DNA of 64,000 bases from Phycisphaerales bacterium (GCA_029260295.1 JAJDDN010000007.1:186001-250000), one strand, 5' to 3'; numbered from the stretch's first letter, positions 34,997-44,512 are shown. The notes: generated from the sequence alone by a model not told the origin. Made by a program: numbers and translations.

Positions 34997-35019
34997 AGCG
35001 GGATGCTACCCGCTGTGCG
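34992..35019 (-). repeat. 11-bp inverted repeat over the ABC exporter start
   Basis: Perfect stem CGCACAGCGGG / CCCGCTGTGCG with a 6-nt loop. It lies ~40 bp past the PEP-CTERM-like gene stop on the minus strand, and its distal arm covers the proposed GTG start of the exporter. No T-run follows, so it is either an inefficient terminator or a structure masking translation. Confidence 0.6.
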
Positions 35020-35057
35020 CTTGGAGAACACATGATTTGTTGAGATCAGCAGTGAAT

Positions 35058-35588
35058 TTAGCCGCGACGACGACGGGAAACCATCAGCATGCCGGTGCCC
35101 ATCAGTGCGATTGAGCCGGGGGTTGGAACAGCAGGGCTGAAGCTGACCTGGAAGACCGCGTCATTGAAATCGCTGTCGCCGCCTGGGAGACGGATGTCTT
35201 CAACGCCGATCCAGACATTGTTTGGGTCCGAAGCGTCGATACTGAACTGAGCCCAGTCGGCGGCGTCGGATGTTTCGAACAGGTCAAGACCGCCTCGGAT
35301 GACTTCGTAGCTGAAGTCGATCCGCTCGCCCTGCTGGAAGGTCGTGGGGAGGAATACGGACTCGCCGGTGGCTGATTCGTGATTGTTCAGCAGGGTTAAG
35401 CCGCCAGATTCTAAATCTGGATTGATCCAGTTAAAGACACCGGTGTAGCCGGCACTGGAGCTGATGAAGGTCACCTTGACCTGGGCATTGTCGAATGGTG
35501 AGTAGATGCCTGGATCTGCGATGTCTGCGTGAGCCATGGTTGCTGCGGAGGTGATTGCCAAAGCGATGATTGTGTTGCGATTCTTCAT
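35058..35588 (-). CDS. Exported DUF4114-like protein with PEP-CTERM-type sorting tail
   Basis: 176 aa with a signal peptide (IIALAITSAATMAHA) and GGAG before the ATG. RLPGGDSDFNDAVFQVSF is a DUF4114-type motif, a beta-sandwich with acidic calcium-like loop found in secreted proteins. The C-terminus VPTPGSIALMGTGMLMVSRRRRG has the PEP-CTERM layout (proline-rich motif, hydrophobic helix, basic end), a signal for exosortase-dependent surface sorting. No exosortase is in the window. It stands between the divergent symporter and the ABC exporter. Confidence 0.8.
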   Translation of the reverse strand: MKNRNTIIALAITSAATMAHADIADPGIYSPFDNAQVKVTFISSSAGYTGVFNWINPDLESGGLTLLNNHESATGESVFLPTTFQQGERIDFSYEVIRGGLDLFETSDAADWAQFSIDASDPNNVWIGVEDIRLPGGDSDFNDAVFQVSFSPAVPTPGSIALMGTGMLMVSRRRRG

Positions 35589-35828
35589 GGTTGTGTTCTC
35601 CGTTGATTGTTGTCATTGAGCGACTCGCTCTGCTACAACATGCCACGGATTTGGAAGCCTGCCCTCTGTTCTGGGGGTCACATCTCCACTTCTGGCGTAT
35701 CAAGGGGGCATGACCATCCCAATCGTTTCAGAGCCACCGGATTTCGGCACTGGCACGCGGGGTCGAGGTCCGGTAAAGTAGATCACCCGGGCATTGGTTA
35801 TGCCGGGAACTGGATCGAAAGGACACCG

Positions 35829-37262
35829 ATGGGCTCACAGAACGGACTGGCACTGCACTGGAAAATCCTCATCGGGCTCGTCCTGGGCGTCGCCGTGGGG
35901 CTGGCGATCAACACCATGTGGGACGCTTCGACATGGAACTCGATGGGCGTCGGCGATCCAGCATCGTGGGTAGACGGGGCTTCGGGCGTCGAAGCGAATG
36001 CTGACGCATCGGTAGTTGCTCATGGCGCCCGCTTTGTCCGCAACCTCAACGGCTTCATCGGTGATCTGTTTATGCGTGGGCTCCGGTTCATCGCGGTCCC
36101 GATTGTCATCTTCAGTCTGATCGTCGGCGCGTCGAGTTTGAACGATCTTTCGAAACTCAGCCGGATCGGCGGCAAGACCATCGGTATCTATCTGGTCACC
36201 ACGGCCATCGCCATCTCGGTCGGGTTGCTCTTTGCCAACATCATCAAGCCGGGCAACTTTGTCAGCGAGGAGACCCGTGATGGGTTTGTCGCCCAGTTTG
36301 GTGACCAGGCAAGCGCGAAGATTGAGGCCGCCCAAGCCCCGGACATCTGGGACACAGTGCTCAATATCGTCCCAAAGAATCCGTTCAACGCGATCGCTCA
36401 GGGGAACATGCTGCAGGTGGTGTTCGCATCGCTCTTGGTGGGAATCGCATTAACACTCATCAAACGAGAGAAGGCCGTTGTAGTAATCAGCTTCTTTGAC
36501 GCGATGACGGATGTTATTATCAAGGTCGTCGAGATCGTGCTGATGATCGCGCCGTACGCGGTGTTTGCGCTCATTGTCGATCAGATCGCTGAACTCGGGT
36601 TGGATATTTTGGGATCACTCGCGGTGTACTGCCTTGTCGTGGTCGCCGGGCTGGCGACGATGGCGTTTGTCGTGTACCCAATCGGGTTCAAGCTCCTCGG
36701 CGGGTTGTCTTATGGCCGGTTCTTCAAAGCCATCAGCCCAGCACAACTGCTCGCGTTCAGTTCCGCCAGTTCCTCAGCCACGCTCCCCGTCACCATGGAA
36801 TGCTGCGAGCAGCGGCTTGGGATAAAAGAAGAAGTCAGCGCGTTTGTGCTGCCCATCGGGGCAACGATCAACATGGACGGGACGGCCCTCTATCAGGGCG
36901 TCGCGGCGGTCTTCATCGCTCAGTTGTATGGGATGGATCTGACCATCGCCGACCAGCTCACGATTGTCCTGACCGCAACCCTCGCCTCGATCGGTACCGC
37001 CGGGGTGCCGGGCGTCGGAATGATCATGCTGGTCATCGTGCTTGAGAGCGTCGGGATTCCACTGGAAGGGATCGCGGTAATTCTGGGTGTGGACCGGATT
37101 CTGGACATGTGCCGGACGAGCTGTAATGTGACGGGCGATTGCATGGTCTGTGCGGTGGTCGCATCGAGCGAGGGGGCGATCGAGACCCCAGAGCAGGTCG
37201 CAGCGAGGCTCGCCCTCCCAATGGACGAAGATCCGCGAGATGAGGGCCGATTAGGCAAGTGA
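35829..37262 (+). CDS. Dicarboxylate/amino acid:cation symporter (GltP/DctA family)
   Basis: 477 aa from the ATG at 35829, preceded by AAAGGA; the ORF-track start 222 bases earlier is a TTG with no support. Eight membrane helices and two re-entrant loops are expected. The serine-rich loop FSSASSSATLPVTMECCE and the substrate-binding NMDGTALYQGVAAVFIAQ are diagnostic. Family members import glutamate, aspartate or C4-dicarboxylates with Na+ or H+. A periplasmic insertion of ~70 residues after helix 1 (GVGDPASWVDGASGVEANAD) is notable. It overlaps or abuts argS, so the two may share a transcript. Confidence 0.93.
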   Translation: MGSQNGLALHWKILIGLVLGVAVGLAINTMWDASTWNSMGVGDPASWVDGASGVEANADASVVAHGARFVRNLNGFIGDLFMRGLRFIAVPIVIFSLIVGASSLNDLSKLSRIGGKTIGIYLVTTAIAISVGLLFANIIKPGNFVSEETRDGFVAQFGDQASAKIEAAQAPDIWDTVLNIVPKNPFNAIAQGNMLQVVFASLLVGIALTLIKREKAVVVISFFDAMTDVIIKVVEIVLMIAPYAVFALIVDQIAELGLDILGSLAVYCLVVVAGLATMAFVVYPIGFKLLGGLSYGRFFKAISPAQLLAFSSASSSATLPVTMECCEQRLGIKEEVSAFVLPIGATINMDGTALYQGVAAVFIAQLYGMDLTIADQLTIVLTATLASIGTAGVPGVGMIMLVIVLESVGIPLEGIAVILGVDRILDMCRTSCNVTGDCMVCAVVASSEGAIETPEQVAARLALPMDEDPRDEGRLGK

Positions 37263-37279
37263 GAACCTACACTTGCGTG

Positions 37280-39154
37280 ATGAGTACCAACACGCAAAAC
37301 CAACCGACGCTCGACCCCGCCGCCACCCTCGATGACCGCTTTTGTGCGGCGATCCGCGTGGTGGTTCCCGATCTGCCAGACGACCAGGTCAAGGCCCACA
37401 TCGGCCCGTCGCGCCAACCCAAGTTCGGGGACTTTCAGTCCAACTGCGCCATGCCGATCGCCAAGCGCGTCGGGATGAAACCTCGGGATCTGGCGGCCAA
37501 AATAATCGAGGCTATTGATGTTTCGGGGATCGCCCAGCCGCTGAGCGAAGAGTCAATCGCCGGACCAGGGTTTATCAATGTGTCGCTGCTCCCAGAAGCG
37601 TTGGGATCGGCACTGGGGGCATTGGATTCCGATGAACTCGGGATCACGCCTCCGGCTCATCCAAAGACAATCGTCGTCGATGTCTGCGGGGTCAATCTCG
37701 CCAAACAGATGCATGTCGGCCACCTCCGCTCAACGGTCATCGGCGACGCGATCGCAAGAGTCCAGGAACGCCTTGGCCACTGCGTCAAGCGCCAGAGCCA
37801 TGTTGGGGACTGGGGTCGCCCGATCGCGATGGTTGTTGAAGAACTGGCCGTGATGGAAGACGCGGGGACTGATTTGTCCACAATATCGCTCGCTGAACTC
37901 AACGCGATCTACAAAGTAGTCGGGGCCAAATGCAAGGCCGAAACCAAAGCCCTTGAGATCATCATGAAAGTTGGCGGGCACGCCAAGGCGGAAATCGAAC
38001 TCGAAGAACGCATCGCCGACGCCGACGCAGCAATGGACAAAGCCAAGGCTCGGCTCGTGGCATTGCAGTCCGGAGATGAACGATCCGTCCGGCTCTGGCA
38101 GTTGATCTACGACATCACCATGACCGCATGCCTGGCAACCTGCCAGCGGCTCAACACCAACATCACCGACGAACACAGCGCCGGCGAATCGACCTACCGC
38201 GATGAACTCGGGCCGCTGGTTCAGGATCTGATCGACCGAAAGATCGCCGTCGAAGACGACGGGGCGTTGGTTGTCCGCTGCGAGGGCATCAAGGAACCGA
38301 CCATCATCCGCAAGCGGGACGGCGGGTTCTTGTACGCGACGACCGACCTTGCCGCGATCAAACGACGCGTAGGCAAACTCGGCGGCGACGAGGTTGTGTA
38401 CTGCGTCGATTCGCGCCAGGGGCTTCATTTCAAGCAGGTCTTTGCTGCGGCCCACAAAGCCGGGTACGACAAGAACGCATCGGGAACTGACGCGGTGCTC
38501 GTACACACCATGTTCGGGACGATCTTCGGCGAGGACAACAAGCCGCTCAAATCACGGTCTGGCGAGAACCTGAACCTGAGCGACCTGCTCGACGAGGCGG
38601 TCGCGCGTGCTTCGGCATCGGTCGCCGAGAAGAACCCGGATATGCCTGAATCTGAGCGTCAACCGATCAGCGAGGCCGTCGCGATGGCGGCGGTCAAGTA
38701 CGCGGATCTCTCGACCGAGCGGATCAAGGACTATGTGTTCAGCTTCGACCGGATGCTGGCCTTTGAAGGCGATACCGGGCCGTACATGTTGTACGCGATC
38801 GCCCGGGTCAAGAACATGCTCCGCAAGGCGGCGGATAAAGGCGTTGATGTCGATGCCGCAAAGAACGCCGAGTTCTCTATGGCCGACCCTGCCGAGCGTG
38901 CTTTGGCACTGATGGTGCTCCGCTACCCAACAATCATTCAAGCGACGGGCGACAATCACGAGCCCCACCGCTTGTGCGGCTACCTCTACGAACTCGCCTC
39001 GCTGTTCGCCAAGTTCTACGAGCAGTGCCCGGTCCTCAAAGACGGCGTCGATGAATCTACCCGGGACGGCCGATTGCGCCTGAGCATGCTTGCCCTCCGC
39101 GTGCTCCAGGACGGATGCAACACATTGGGCATCCCAACTGTCGAACGCATGTGA
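37280..39154 (+). CDS. argS: Arginyl-tRNA synthetase
   Basis: 624 aa from the ATG at 37280; a GTG at 37259 would overlap the symporter stop by 4 bp. Class I synthetase attaching Arg to tRNA-Arg. The N-terminal tRNA D-loop-binding domain comes first (GDFQSNCAMPIAKR). The HIGH-type motif is NLAKQMHVGHLRST (~residue 146). Further landmarks are YATTDLAAIKRR, HTMFGTIFGEDNKPLKSRSGE in place of KMSKS (as is usual for ArgRS), and a C-terminal DALR-type anticodon domain ending LGIPTVERM. An insertion rich in Glu, Ala and Lys (~residues 220-260) looks coiled-coil. A bidirectional terminator follows. Confidence 0.96.
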   Translation: MSTNTQNQPTLDPAATLDDRFCAAIRVVVPDLPDDQVKAHIGPSRQPKFGDFQSNCAMPIAKRVGMKPRDLAAKIIEAIDVSGIAQPLSEESIAGPGFINVSLLPEALGSALGALDSDELGITPPAHPKTIVVDVCGVNLAKQMHVGHLRSTVIGDAIARVQERLGHCVKRQSHVGDWGRPIAMVVEELAVMEDAGTDLSTISLAELNAIYKVVGAKCKAETKALEIIMKVGGHAKAEIELEERIADADAAMDKAKARLVALQSGDERSVRLWQLIYDITMTACLATCQRLNTNITDEHSAGESTYRDELGPLVQDLIDRKIAVEDDGALVVRCEGIKEPTIIRKRDGGFLYATTDLAAIKRRVGKLGGDEVVYCVDSRQGLHFKQVFAAAHKAGYDKNASGTDAVLVHTMFGTIFGEDNKPLKSRSGENLNLSDLLDEAVARASASVAEKNPDMPESERQPISEAVAMAAVKYADLSTERIKDYVFSFDRMLAFEGDTGPYMLYAIARVKNMLRKAADKGVDVDAAKNAEFSMADPAERALALMVLRYPTIIQATGDNHEPHRLCGYLYELASLFAKFYEQCPVLKDGVDESTRDGRLRLSMLALRVLQDGCNTLGIPTVERM

Positions 39155-39161
39155 CCGTATG

Positions 39162-39196
39162 TAAAAAGCCGGCCCGCTTCGATGCGGGCCGGGCTT
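39162..39196. terminator. Bidirectional terminator between argS and porin 1
   Basis: Stem CCGGCCCGC / GCGGGCCGG with a 6-nt loop. On the minus strand it is followed by CTTTTTAC (good for porin 1), and on the plus strand by GCTTCCTATTTATT (weaker, for argS). Confidence 0.8.
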
Positions 39197-39221
39197 CCTA
39201 TTTATTCATATGTTTGATGAC

Positions 39222-40433
39222 TCAGAAAAGCAACTGGATCTGCGCCGTAACCGCGAACTGATCTGTAGTTGAATCCGGGAGCAGGTTCCCCCTGATCGAT
39301 ACGATGGATTCCGTTGTTGCATCTGGGTAGTGCTGGACTTCAAGGGTGAACTTGGCCGCGTGTGATTCGGGGATGATGTAGTGGTTCCAACCAACAGTGA
39401 ATGTGTTGAAGTCATTGGAACCCGATACACCCACCACTGTGGGGTTTGAATCCGATGGCATGATCAGATCCCAGCGTGCAAAGAACTCGTCGTGATCAGA
39501 AACGAACACGCCGCCCTGCAAGATGAAAGCACCATCGGTGAGTGTCATCGCACCGGTGTTCATAGAACGCCAGGTGCCCGCAGCAAAGAGATTCCACCCG
39601 TCACCGAGCAGCGACGCGTCTGCGGTGAATGTAGTCATCTCCGTTTGGGGAACTGTTGATGGGTTGGTATTGCCCATCCCCTGGTAGTTGGCGGCGGCCC
39701 CGAGCAGCAGCCCGCCGGTGGCACCGCGCCACGAGGTAAACTGCTTGTACTGAGACCATGACGCCTCGCCGAACTTCAGTTCACCGCGTGCGGTTACTGC
39801 GTAGTCCGCTTCGACCGCCGAGGAAAAGAAGGTATTGTCGGTCCCGAATCCGTCATTGAAGCTGCCGATCAGCCGCCAGTCGTCATCGGTTATAATTAGC
39901 TCAACACCCTGGGTGAAGTCTTGATTGATTGTTTCATTTGCAGCTGATCGGTCGGTCGCGAGCTGCTTCGATGAGGAGATATTTTCTTCTCGGATCAGCC
40001 CCGGCTTAAACTGACCCGCACGGAAGGTGACCGTGTCGCTGAGCTTCCATTTGAGGACTGCACTCTCAAGGGCCGCCCCGCCGGAGGACTGGCTAAAGGA
40101 AAACTTGATCTTGGCCGAGATGTCATCGGTGACCTTGCCCTCGATCCCGACCTTTGTCCGGCGAGTTGTGAATCCGAGCGTGAGATCGTTCTTCGGCCCC
40201 GCCAGCGTGGTGCTGTCATCGCCGCGTTTGTTGATGCTGTACCTGAACTGGGTGTGGATACTCACTTTAAGTGAATCGGGAACTGCCGATCCTAGCAATG
40301 AAAGGCTTTCGGATTCTGCTAGAGAATATGCGTGCGTAAGCTCGAGCAGCCGCTCGGATTCATCTCCCGCATTCGCGTTTCCGACCAAACTACCCGCCAG
40401 TGCAGCAACGATTGTGGCGTTCTTTAGGATCAC
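39222..40433 (-). CDS. Outer-membrane porin, OprP/OprO-like (paralogue 1)
   Basis: 403 aa from a GTG at 40433, chosen because GGAG lies 6 nt upstream and it gives a clean signal peptide (ILKNATIVAALAGSLVGNANA). The mature protein has alternating polar/aromatic strands, HTQFRYSINKR early, RAGQFKPGLIREE in the position typical of phosphate-selective porins, and ends in Phe (AQIQLLF), as barrel proteins recognised by BAM do. It is clearly related to the neighbouring porin; both share QFRY and a GNTNPS/GDTNPS segment. It forms diffusion channels in the outer membrane. The specificity is unproven, but the PhoBR-like pair next door suggests phosphate. Confidence 0.82.
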   Translation of the reverse strand: MILKNATIVAALAGSLVGNANAGDESERLLELTHAYSLAESESLSLLGSAVPDSLKVSIHTQFRYSINKRGDDSTTLAGPKNDLTLGFTTRRTKVGIEGKVTDDISAKIKFSFSQSSGGAALESAVLKWKLSDTVTFRAGQFKPGLIREENISSSKQLATDRSAANETINQDFTQGVELIITDDDWRLIGSFNDGFGTDNTFFSSAVEADYAVTARGELKFGEASWSQYKQFTSWRGATGGLLLGAAANYQGMGNTNPSTVPQTEMTTFTADASLLGDGWNLFAAGTWRSMNTGAMTLTDGAFILQGGVFVSDHDEFFARWDLIMPSDSNPTVVGVSGSNDFNTFTVGWNHYIIPESHAAKFTLEVQHYPDATTESIVSIRGNLLPDSTTDQFAVTAQIQLLF

Positions 40434-40605
40434 ATCAGACTCCAATTTCTAAAAGTATCACGACGAAGACCACAACTGACCTTCATGTATTGTTATAGCT
40501 CAGAATGAGACTCAAATGATAAAGCATCCGGTTAAATACTCTTAATGATTACCCCGCTGGCGGCTCCACTGATCCCCCCAGAAAGAGCCCGAATCTCAAT
40601 GGTAC

Positions 40606-40643
40606 TCTAAAAAAGAACGGGAGGGACCCGAAGGTCCCTCCCG
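40606..40643 (-). terminator. Strong rho-independent terminator of porin 2
   Basis: Perfect 11-bp stem CGGGAGGGACC / GGTCCCTCCCG with a four-base loop (UUCG in the minus-strand RNA, a very stable tetraloop), followed on the minus strand by TTCTTTTTTAG. It ends porin 2 before porin 1, so the two porins are probably separate transcripts. Confidence 0.9.
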
Positions 40644-40685
40644 TGATTACATCAGATGATGTTGATCGTTGTCAGATTCGCAAAC

Positions 40686-41966
40686 TCAGAAGAGGAGCGA
40701 GAACTGGCCACGGATCATGAGATCGCTCTCAGTGGTTGGAGCAGTACCGCCAATGAAGCCGGTTGTCTGCATGTCACCAAAGCCACGGGTATCGAGGCCT
40801 GAGGTGTCATCGAGACCGAAGGATACATCGACCGAGAAACGGGCGGCGTATGACTCTGGCACGAGGTAGTAGTTGAAACCAACGGTGAATGTCGAGTAGG
40901 CATCGTCGTCGGTTGCTGCGAGTGGGGTGATTGCTGCCAAGTCATCATCAAGAATGATCATGTCGTAGCGAGCGAATGCTTCGAACTGCTCTGTGAAGAA
41001 CATGTTACCCTGGAGGACCAAACCGTCGTCGGTCTGGTCGGCGGAGCCACCAGCGATGAGGTCGTTGTCAACATTGGTGCTCTGGTATGAAGCAAAGACG
41101 CCCCAGCCGTCGCCTTCGTACTGCGCGTCGATTGTCCAAGCAGTAACGGTAGCGGTATCGATAGGAGCGAGTGATGGGTTGGTGTCACCAGCCTGTGACC
41201 AGTGGAAACCAGCACCGACGCGGAAGCCGGTGTTTGAGCCCTGCCATGAGGCGAAATCGCTGAACTGGTCCCAGTTGCCTGAGACGAGCCAGTCAAGACG
41301 ACCGCTGACAGAGAAATCTGATTCTGCACCGGAGGTGTAGAAAGTGTTTGCTGAGGCAGGGCCGTCAGCGAGCACTACGGTGAACTTCCACTCGTCGTCC
41401 GAGTAGTTCAGGCCGATGCCCTGAGCGTAGCCAACATCGAAGAACGAGTTGGTAAGTGAACGCTCAACACCCTGAGAGAACTCAGGAGCTACATTTGATT
41501 CCCAGCTGAATGGGTTCTTGAGCTGACCGAACAGGAATGTCCAGTTATCATCGAGGCCCCATGTGCCGTATGCTTCGCGGAGGGTTGCACCACCGTCGCC
41601 GCCTGCACCAGCTGATGCACCGTGATCGAAAGCACCACCGAAGTCAAACGAAACGTGACCTGTGATGTCAGTACCTTCAACGCCACCGCTCATACGAACC
41701 TGAGTACGCGGGGTTGAGAAACCAACAGTTGTGTCAGCGTCACCGAGAGTGGTGGTTACCACTTCGTCACGGCTGTCGTAGGTGTAACGGAACTGGGTAA
41801 AGATCGAAACATCGAGTGCCGAACCTGATGAACCGAGGAGGCTCGAACGGGTGTTGGCGTCGGCACGCAGCTCAGCTGCGTATGCACGATCGATGTCAAG
41901 TCCTGATTGAGCCAGCGCCGAGCCGCTCATGGTAACCAAAGCGATGGTTGTAATTGTCTTCTTCAT
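40686..41966 (-). CDS. Outer-membrane porin, OprP/OprO-like (paralogue 2)
   Basis: 426 aa with a signal peptide (MKKTITTIALVTMSGSALAQ) and AGAAGGAG before the ATG. Like paralogue 1 it has FTQFRYTYDSRDE, a GQLKNPFSWE segment equivalent to the GQFKPGLIREE of the other copy, GDTNPS, and a C-terminal Phe (IRGQFSLLF), so it is a beta-barrel porin. A Gly/Ala-rich insertion (GASAGAGGDGGAT) is unique to this copy. Its strong ribosome site and terminator suggest high expression. It is divergent from the phoB-like gene across 436 bp. Confidence 0.83.
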   Translation of the reverse strand: MKKTITTIALVTMSGSALAQSGLDIDRAYAAELRADANTRSSLLGSSGSALDVSIFTQFRYTYDSRDEVVTTTLGDADTTVGFSTPRTQVRMSGGVEGTDITGHVSFDFGGAFDHGASAGAGGDGGATLREAYGTWGLDDNWTFLFGQLKNPFSWESNVAPEFSQGVERSLTNSFFDVGYAQGIGLNYSDDEWKFTVVLADGPASANTFYTSGAESDFSVSGRLDWLVSGNWDQFSDFASWQGSNTGFRVGAGFHWSQAGDTNPSLAPIDTATVTAWTIDAQYEGDGWGVFASYQSTNVDNDLIAGGSADQTDDGLVLQGNMFFTEQFEAFARYDMIILDDDLAAITPLAATDDDAYSTFTVGFNYYLVPESYAARFSVDVSFGLDDTSGLDTRGFGDMQTTGFIGGTAPTTESDLMIRGQFSLLF

Positions 41967-42402
41967 TTCAGTGCTCCTTCTCGTTGGGCAGTGATTGTAA
42001 ATGTCTTTTCAAATGAACGAGCCGTAATCCGTACGACCCGCCTCTGACCGACTATAGGCCAGACTAACCTTCGTGAGTTTCATTATTCGACCTTTTGTTG
42101 GCACTAACTATCAATTTTAATCGCCTACAGACAAAATAATCAGCCAATACCCCTTTAAACACTCAAAACAGCCATAAACGCGCAAATCACGCATTTGAGT
42201 TTTCCACACTCTCCACGAGCCTCACCCTAAAATATAGCGTACATAGTGTCAAATTTCGATCTTTTCGACCACCTTGCCCCAAGACTGCACGCAACGGGAA
42301 CTGTTTAGATTCGATGAACTCTGCATTTTCACATTCAAACATCGCTCACACTTCTCTACAGTTGGTTGTCGCGATACGCATTCCTTTACACCGGAGCTCG
42401 TC
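41967..42402. other. AT-richer divergent promoter region, porin 2 / phoB-like
   Basis: About 435 bp, clearly AT-richer than the surroundings, between the porin 2 and response-regulator starts. It holds both promoters and possibly leader sequence. A small inverted repeat CAAAT-CACGC-ATTTG lies near 42184. A single TGTCAAATT occurs near 42247, but I found no tandem 11-bp TGTCA pair, so no Pho box is called. Confidence 0.45.
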
Positions 42403-43137
42403 ATGCCTCAATCTAAAGCCATACCACAGACACCCACTGAGCCACTAGTGGTGCTTGTTGTTGATGATGAGCCGGATTTGCGTGAACTGATCCAATACAA
42501 CCTCATTGAGTGTGGGCACTCGGTATTGACCGCCTGCGAGGGGATCTCCGCTCTTGAGCTTGCCCAATCAAAGCTCCCCGATGTCATTGTTCTCGATGTC
42601 ATGATGCCCGGACTGACTGGCATAGAGGTCGCCAAACGCCTGCGATCACAGACTCAAACGAGTTCGATCCCAATCATCATGCTGACGGCGAAGGCTGAAG
42701 AATCCCACGAACTCGAAGGGCTTCATGCCGGCGCCGACGATTACATCACAAAGCCATTCTCGATGCCCATCTTGATTGCCCGCATCAACTCGCTTGCACG
42801 CCGGACAAAAATAGACTCTGATACTGGTATAGCCCTCACGGTTGGTCCGGTATCGATCAATCTCAATGAGCACCAAGTCTTGATTGACCGGGAACCTATC
42901 CGTCTCACCATCACAGAGTTTCGGCTTCTGGCCACGCTCGTCCAATCCAAGGGCAAGGTCTTGACGAGGGCCAATCTCATCAGCCACGCGATCGGACCCG
43001 CTGTTACAGTGACGCCCCGGACGGTCGATGTTCACATCACCGCTCTGAGAAAGAAACTCGGCAACCAAGGCGTACTGATCTCAACGGTACGGGCGGTCGG
43101 ATATCGGATCGATGAACCTGATACCACTCCGAGTTGA
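42403..43137 (+). CDS. PhoB-like response regulator
   Basis: 244 aa from the ATG at 42403, with GGAG 6 nt upstream; the ORF track adds 43 unsupported codons. The receiver domain has VVDDEPDL, phospho-Asp in VIVLDVMMPG, LTAKAEE and KPFSMPIL. The winged-helix output domain (TEFRLLATLVQSKGKVLTRANLI, PRTVDVHITALRKKLG, ISTVRAVGYRI) is of the OmpR/PhoB class. The kinase follows 16 bp later. Gene order and flanking porins point to a phosphate-starvation system, but no pst or phoU gene is in the window to confirm this. Confidence 0.88.
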   Translation: MPQSKAIPQTPTEPLVVLVVDDEPDLRELIQYNLIECGHSVLTACEGISALELAQSKLPDVIVLDVMMPGLTGIEVAKRLRSQTQTSSIPIIMLTAKAEESHELEGLHAGADDYITKPFSMPILIARINSLARRTKIDSDTGIALTVGPVSINLNEHQVLIDREPIRLTITEFRLLATLVQSKGKVLTRANLISHAIGPAVTVTPRTVDVHITALRKKLGNQGVLISTVRAVGYRIDEPDTTPS

Positions 43138-43153
43138 TGCTATATATAAGTAG

Positions 43154-44512
43154 ATGGAATCACACAACACCCCAGCACAAACCTCCAGCAGCAGCCCCCC
43201 AAACACGGGGGACACGGATGGGTGGCCGCTCCCGGCATCCATTCTGGCCGGCTCGATCATTGTCAGCTTCTTCCAGCCCATATTTCTTGCTGTTTCACTC
43301 GTCGCATTGATATGGCTCGGAGTTTTGCACCGAGCTTACTCTCGCCGCTTGGTTGGATTGGGGGCCAGGTATCGTCATTCCCATGACGAGATCAGGCACG
43401 CCCAACACTTGGCGGCTCGGATCGGATCAATCCTCGACTCTGCAGATGTCCCCATCCTGGCAACCAATAATGACGGCTCGATAATCCAGGCCAACTTTGC
43501 CGCCAAATCTATACTCGGATCCGGGCGCCCCCTCATAGGCGAACACTTTGATTCACTCATCACGCAGAGTGCCGTACATGAACTCGAGCGGCTCGCACGA
43601 TCCGGTGAGTCCGGGCACGCCCGCCTCCAACTCCCGGTCGGGAGCGACATGCGTATCTTTGATGTCGCGGCCGATCCCATCGCCAGTTCGCGGGGGTCGG
43701 TTTGCACATTCACTGACATCACAGAACTCTCGCGATCGGAGGCGCTCAAGGCTGACTTTGCTGCAAACGCAAGCCACGAGCTCCGCACACCGATCGCATC
43801 GATCATCGGTGCTGTCCAAACCCTCGAAGGCCCAGCAAAGGATGACCCCGCGATGATCCAGCGGCTGATCCAGATGATTTCGTCCAATGCATCACGGCTA
43901 GATCTCATAGTCAAGGACCTGCTTGATCTCTCGAAACTCGAATCGACTCTTGTCCCCGTTGTTCTGAGCCGTATCGACCTGGCCGAGCTGGTCGAGCAGA
44001 ACTCGTTGCCGTTCTTTTCTGTATGCCAGCGCAGGGGGCTGACTATCGAGACTCGGATTGATTCCGATTGCTCAGTCATCACTTCGGATGAGTCGATGCT
44101 CGAACTGATCTTACGGAACCTGATCGGAAACGCGACCAAGTTCGCCCATGAGAACACCACCATTACGATCCACGCCGAGCCGATCACCCTCGGGATTGAT
44201 CCAGCAAGCCCGCCGCCCGACGGGCTTGCCGGAGCATTAGGTGTTCGCATTGGTGTCCGCGACAAGGGGATCGGGATCCCGTTCTCACAGCAGCAGAGAA
44301 TCTTTGAACGCTTTTATCAGGTCGATGAAGCACGCGACGGGTCCTCTGCGCGGCGTGGCACCGGGCTCGGGCTGGCGATCGTCAAGCACGCCGCCAGAAC
44401 CCTGGGAGGGAACATCAGGCTCAAAAGCATCCACCAGCAAGGGACCACCATGATTGTGGAACTCCCCGGTTGCCTGAGCGGCATGGGCGATACCGCCGAT
44501 TCAACACCCTGA
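43154..44512 (+). CDS. PhoR-like sensor histidine kinase
   Basis: 452 aa. A hydrophobic N-terminal hairpin (ASILAGSIIVSFFQPIFLAVSLVALIWLGVL, residues ~28-58) leaves no real periplasmic domain, as in PhoR. A PAS-like domain follows (ADVPILATNNDGSIIQANFAA). The H-box FAANASHELRTPIASI has its His near residue 210. An N-box (LIGNATKFA) and glycine boxes (VRDKGIGIP, GTGLGLAIV) complete the core. The membrane topology and PAS domain are the main reasons to prefer PhoR over a generic kinase. It is co-transcribed with the preceding regulator. Confidence 0.87.
   Translation: MESHNTPAQTSSSSPPNTGDTDGWPLPASILAGSIIVSFFQPIFLAVSLVALIWLGVLHRAYSRRLVGLGARYRHSHDEIRHAQHLAARIGSILDSADVPILATNNDGSIIQANFAAKSILGSGRPLIGEHFDSLITQSAVHELERLARSGESGHARLQLPVGSDMRIFDVAADPIASSRGSVCTFTDITELSRSEALKADFAANASHELRTPIASIIGAVQTLEGPAKDDPAMIQRLIQMISSNASRLDLIVKDLLDLSKLESTLVPVVLSRIDLAELVEQNSLPFFSVCQRRGLTIETRIDSDCSVITSDESMLELILRNLIGNATKFAHENTTITIHAEPITLGIDPASPPPDGLAGALGVRIGVRDKGIGIPFSQQQRIFERFYQVDEARDGSSARRGTGLGLAIVKHAARTLGGNIRLKSIHQQGTTMIVELPGCLSGMGDTADSTP

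Noticed and set aside
41967-42402. Pho box in the porin 2 / phoB-like divergent region
   Set aside because: Only single TGTC-like words (near 41999 and 42247), with no 11-bp tandem pair, so the site is not called.
43375-44265. 296-aa minus-strand ORF across the PhoR-like kinase
   Set aside because: Antisense of a gene with all kinase boxes; no motif or ribosome site of its own.
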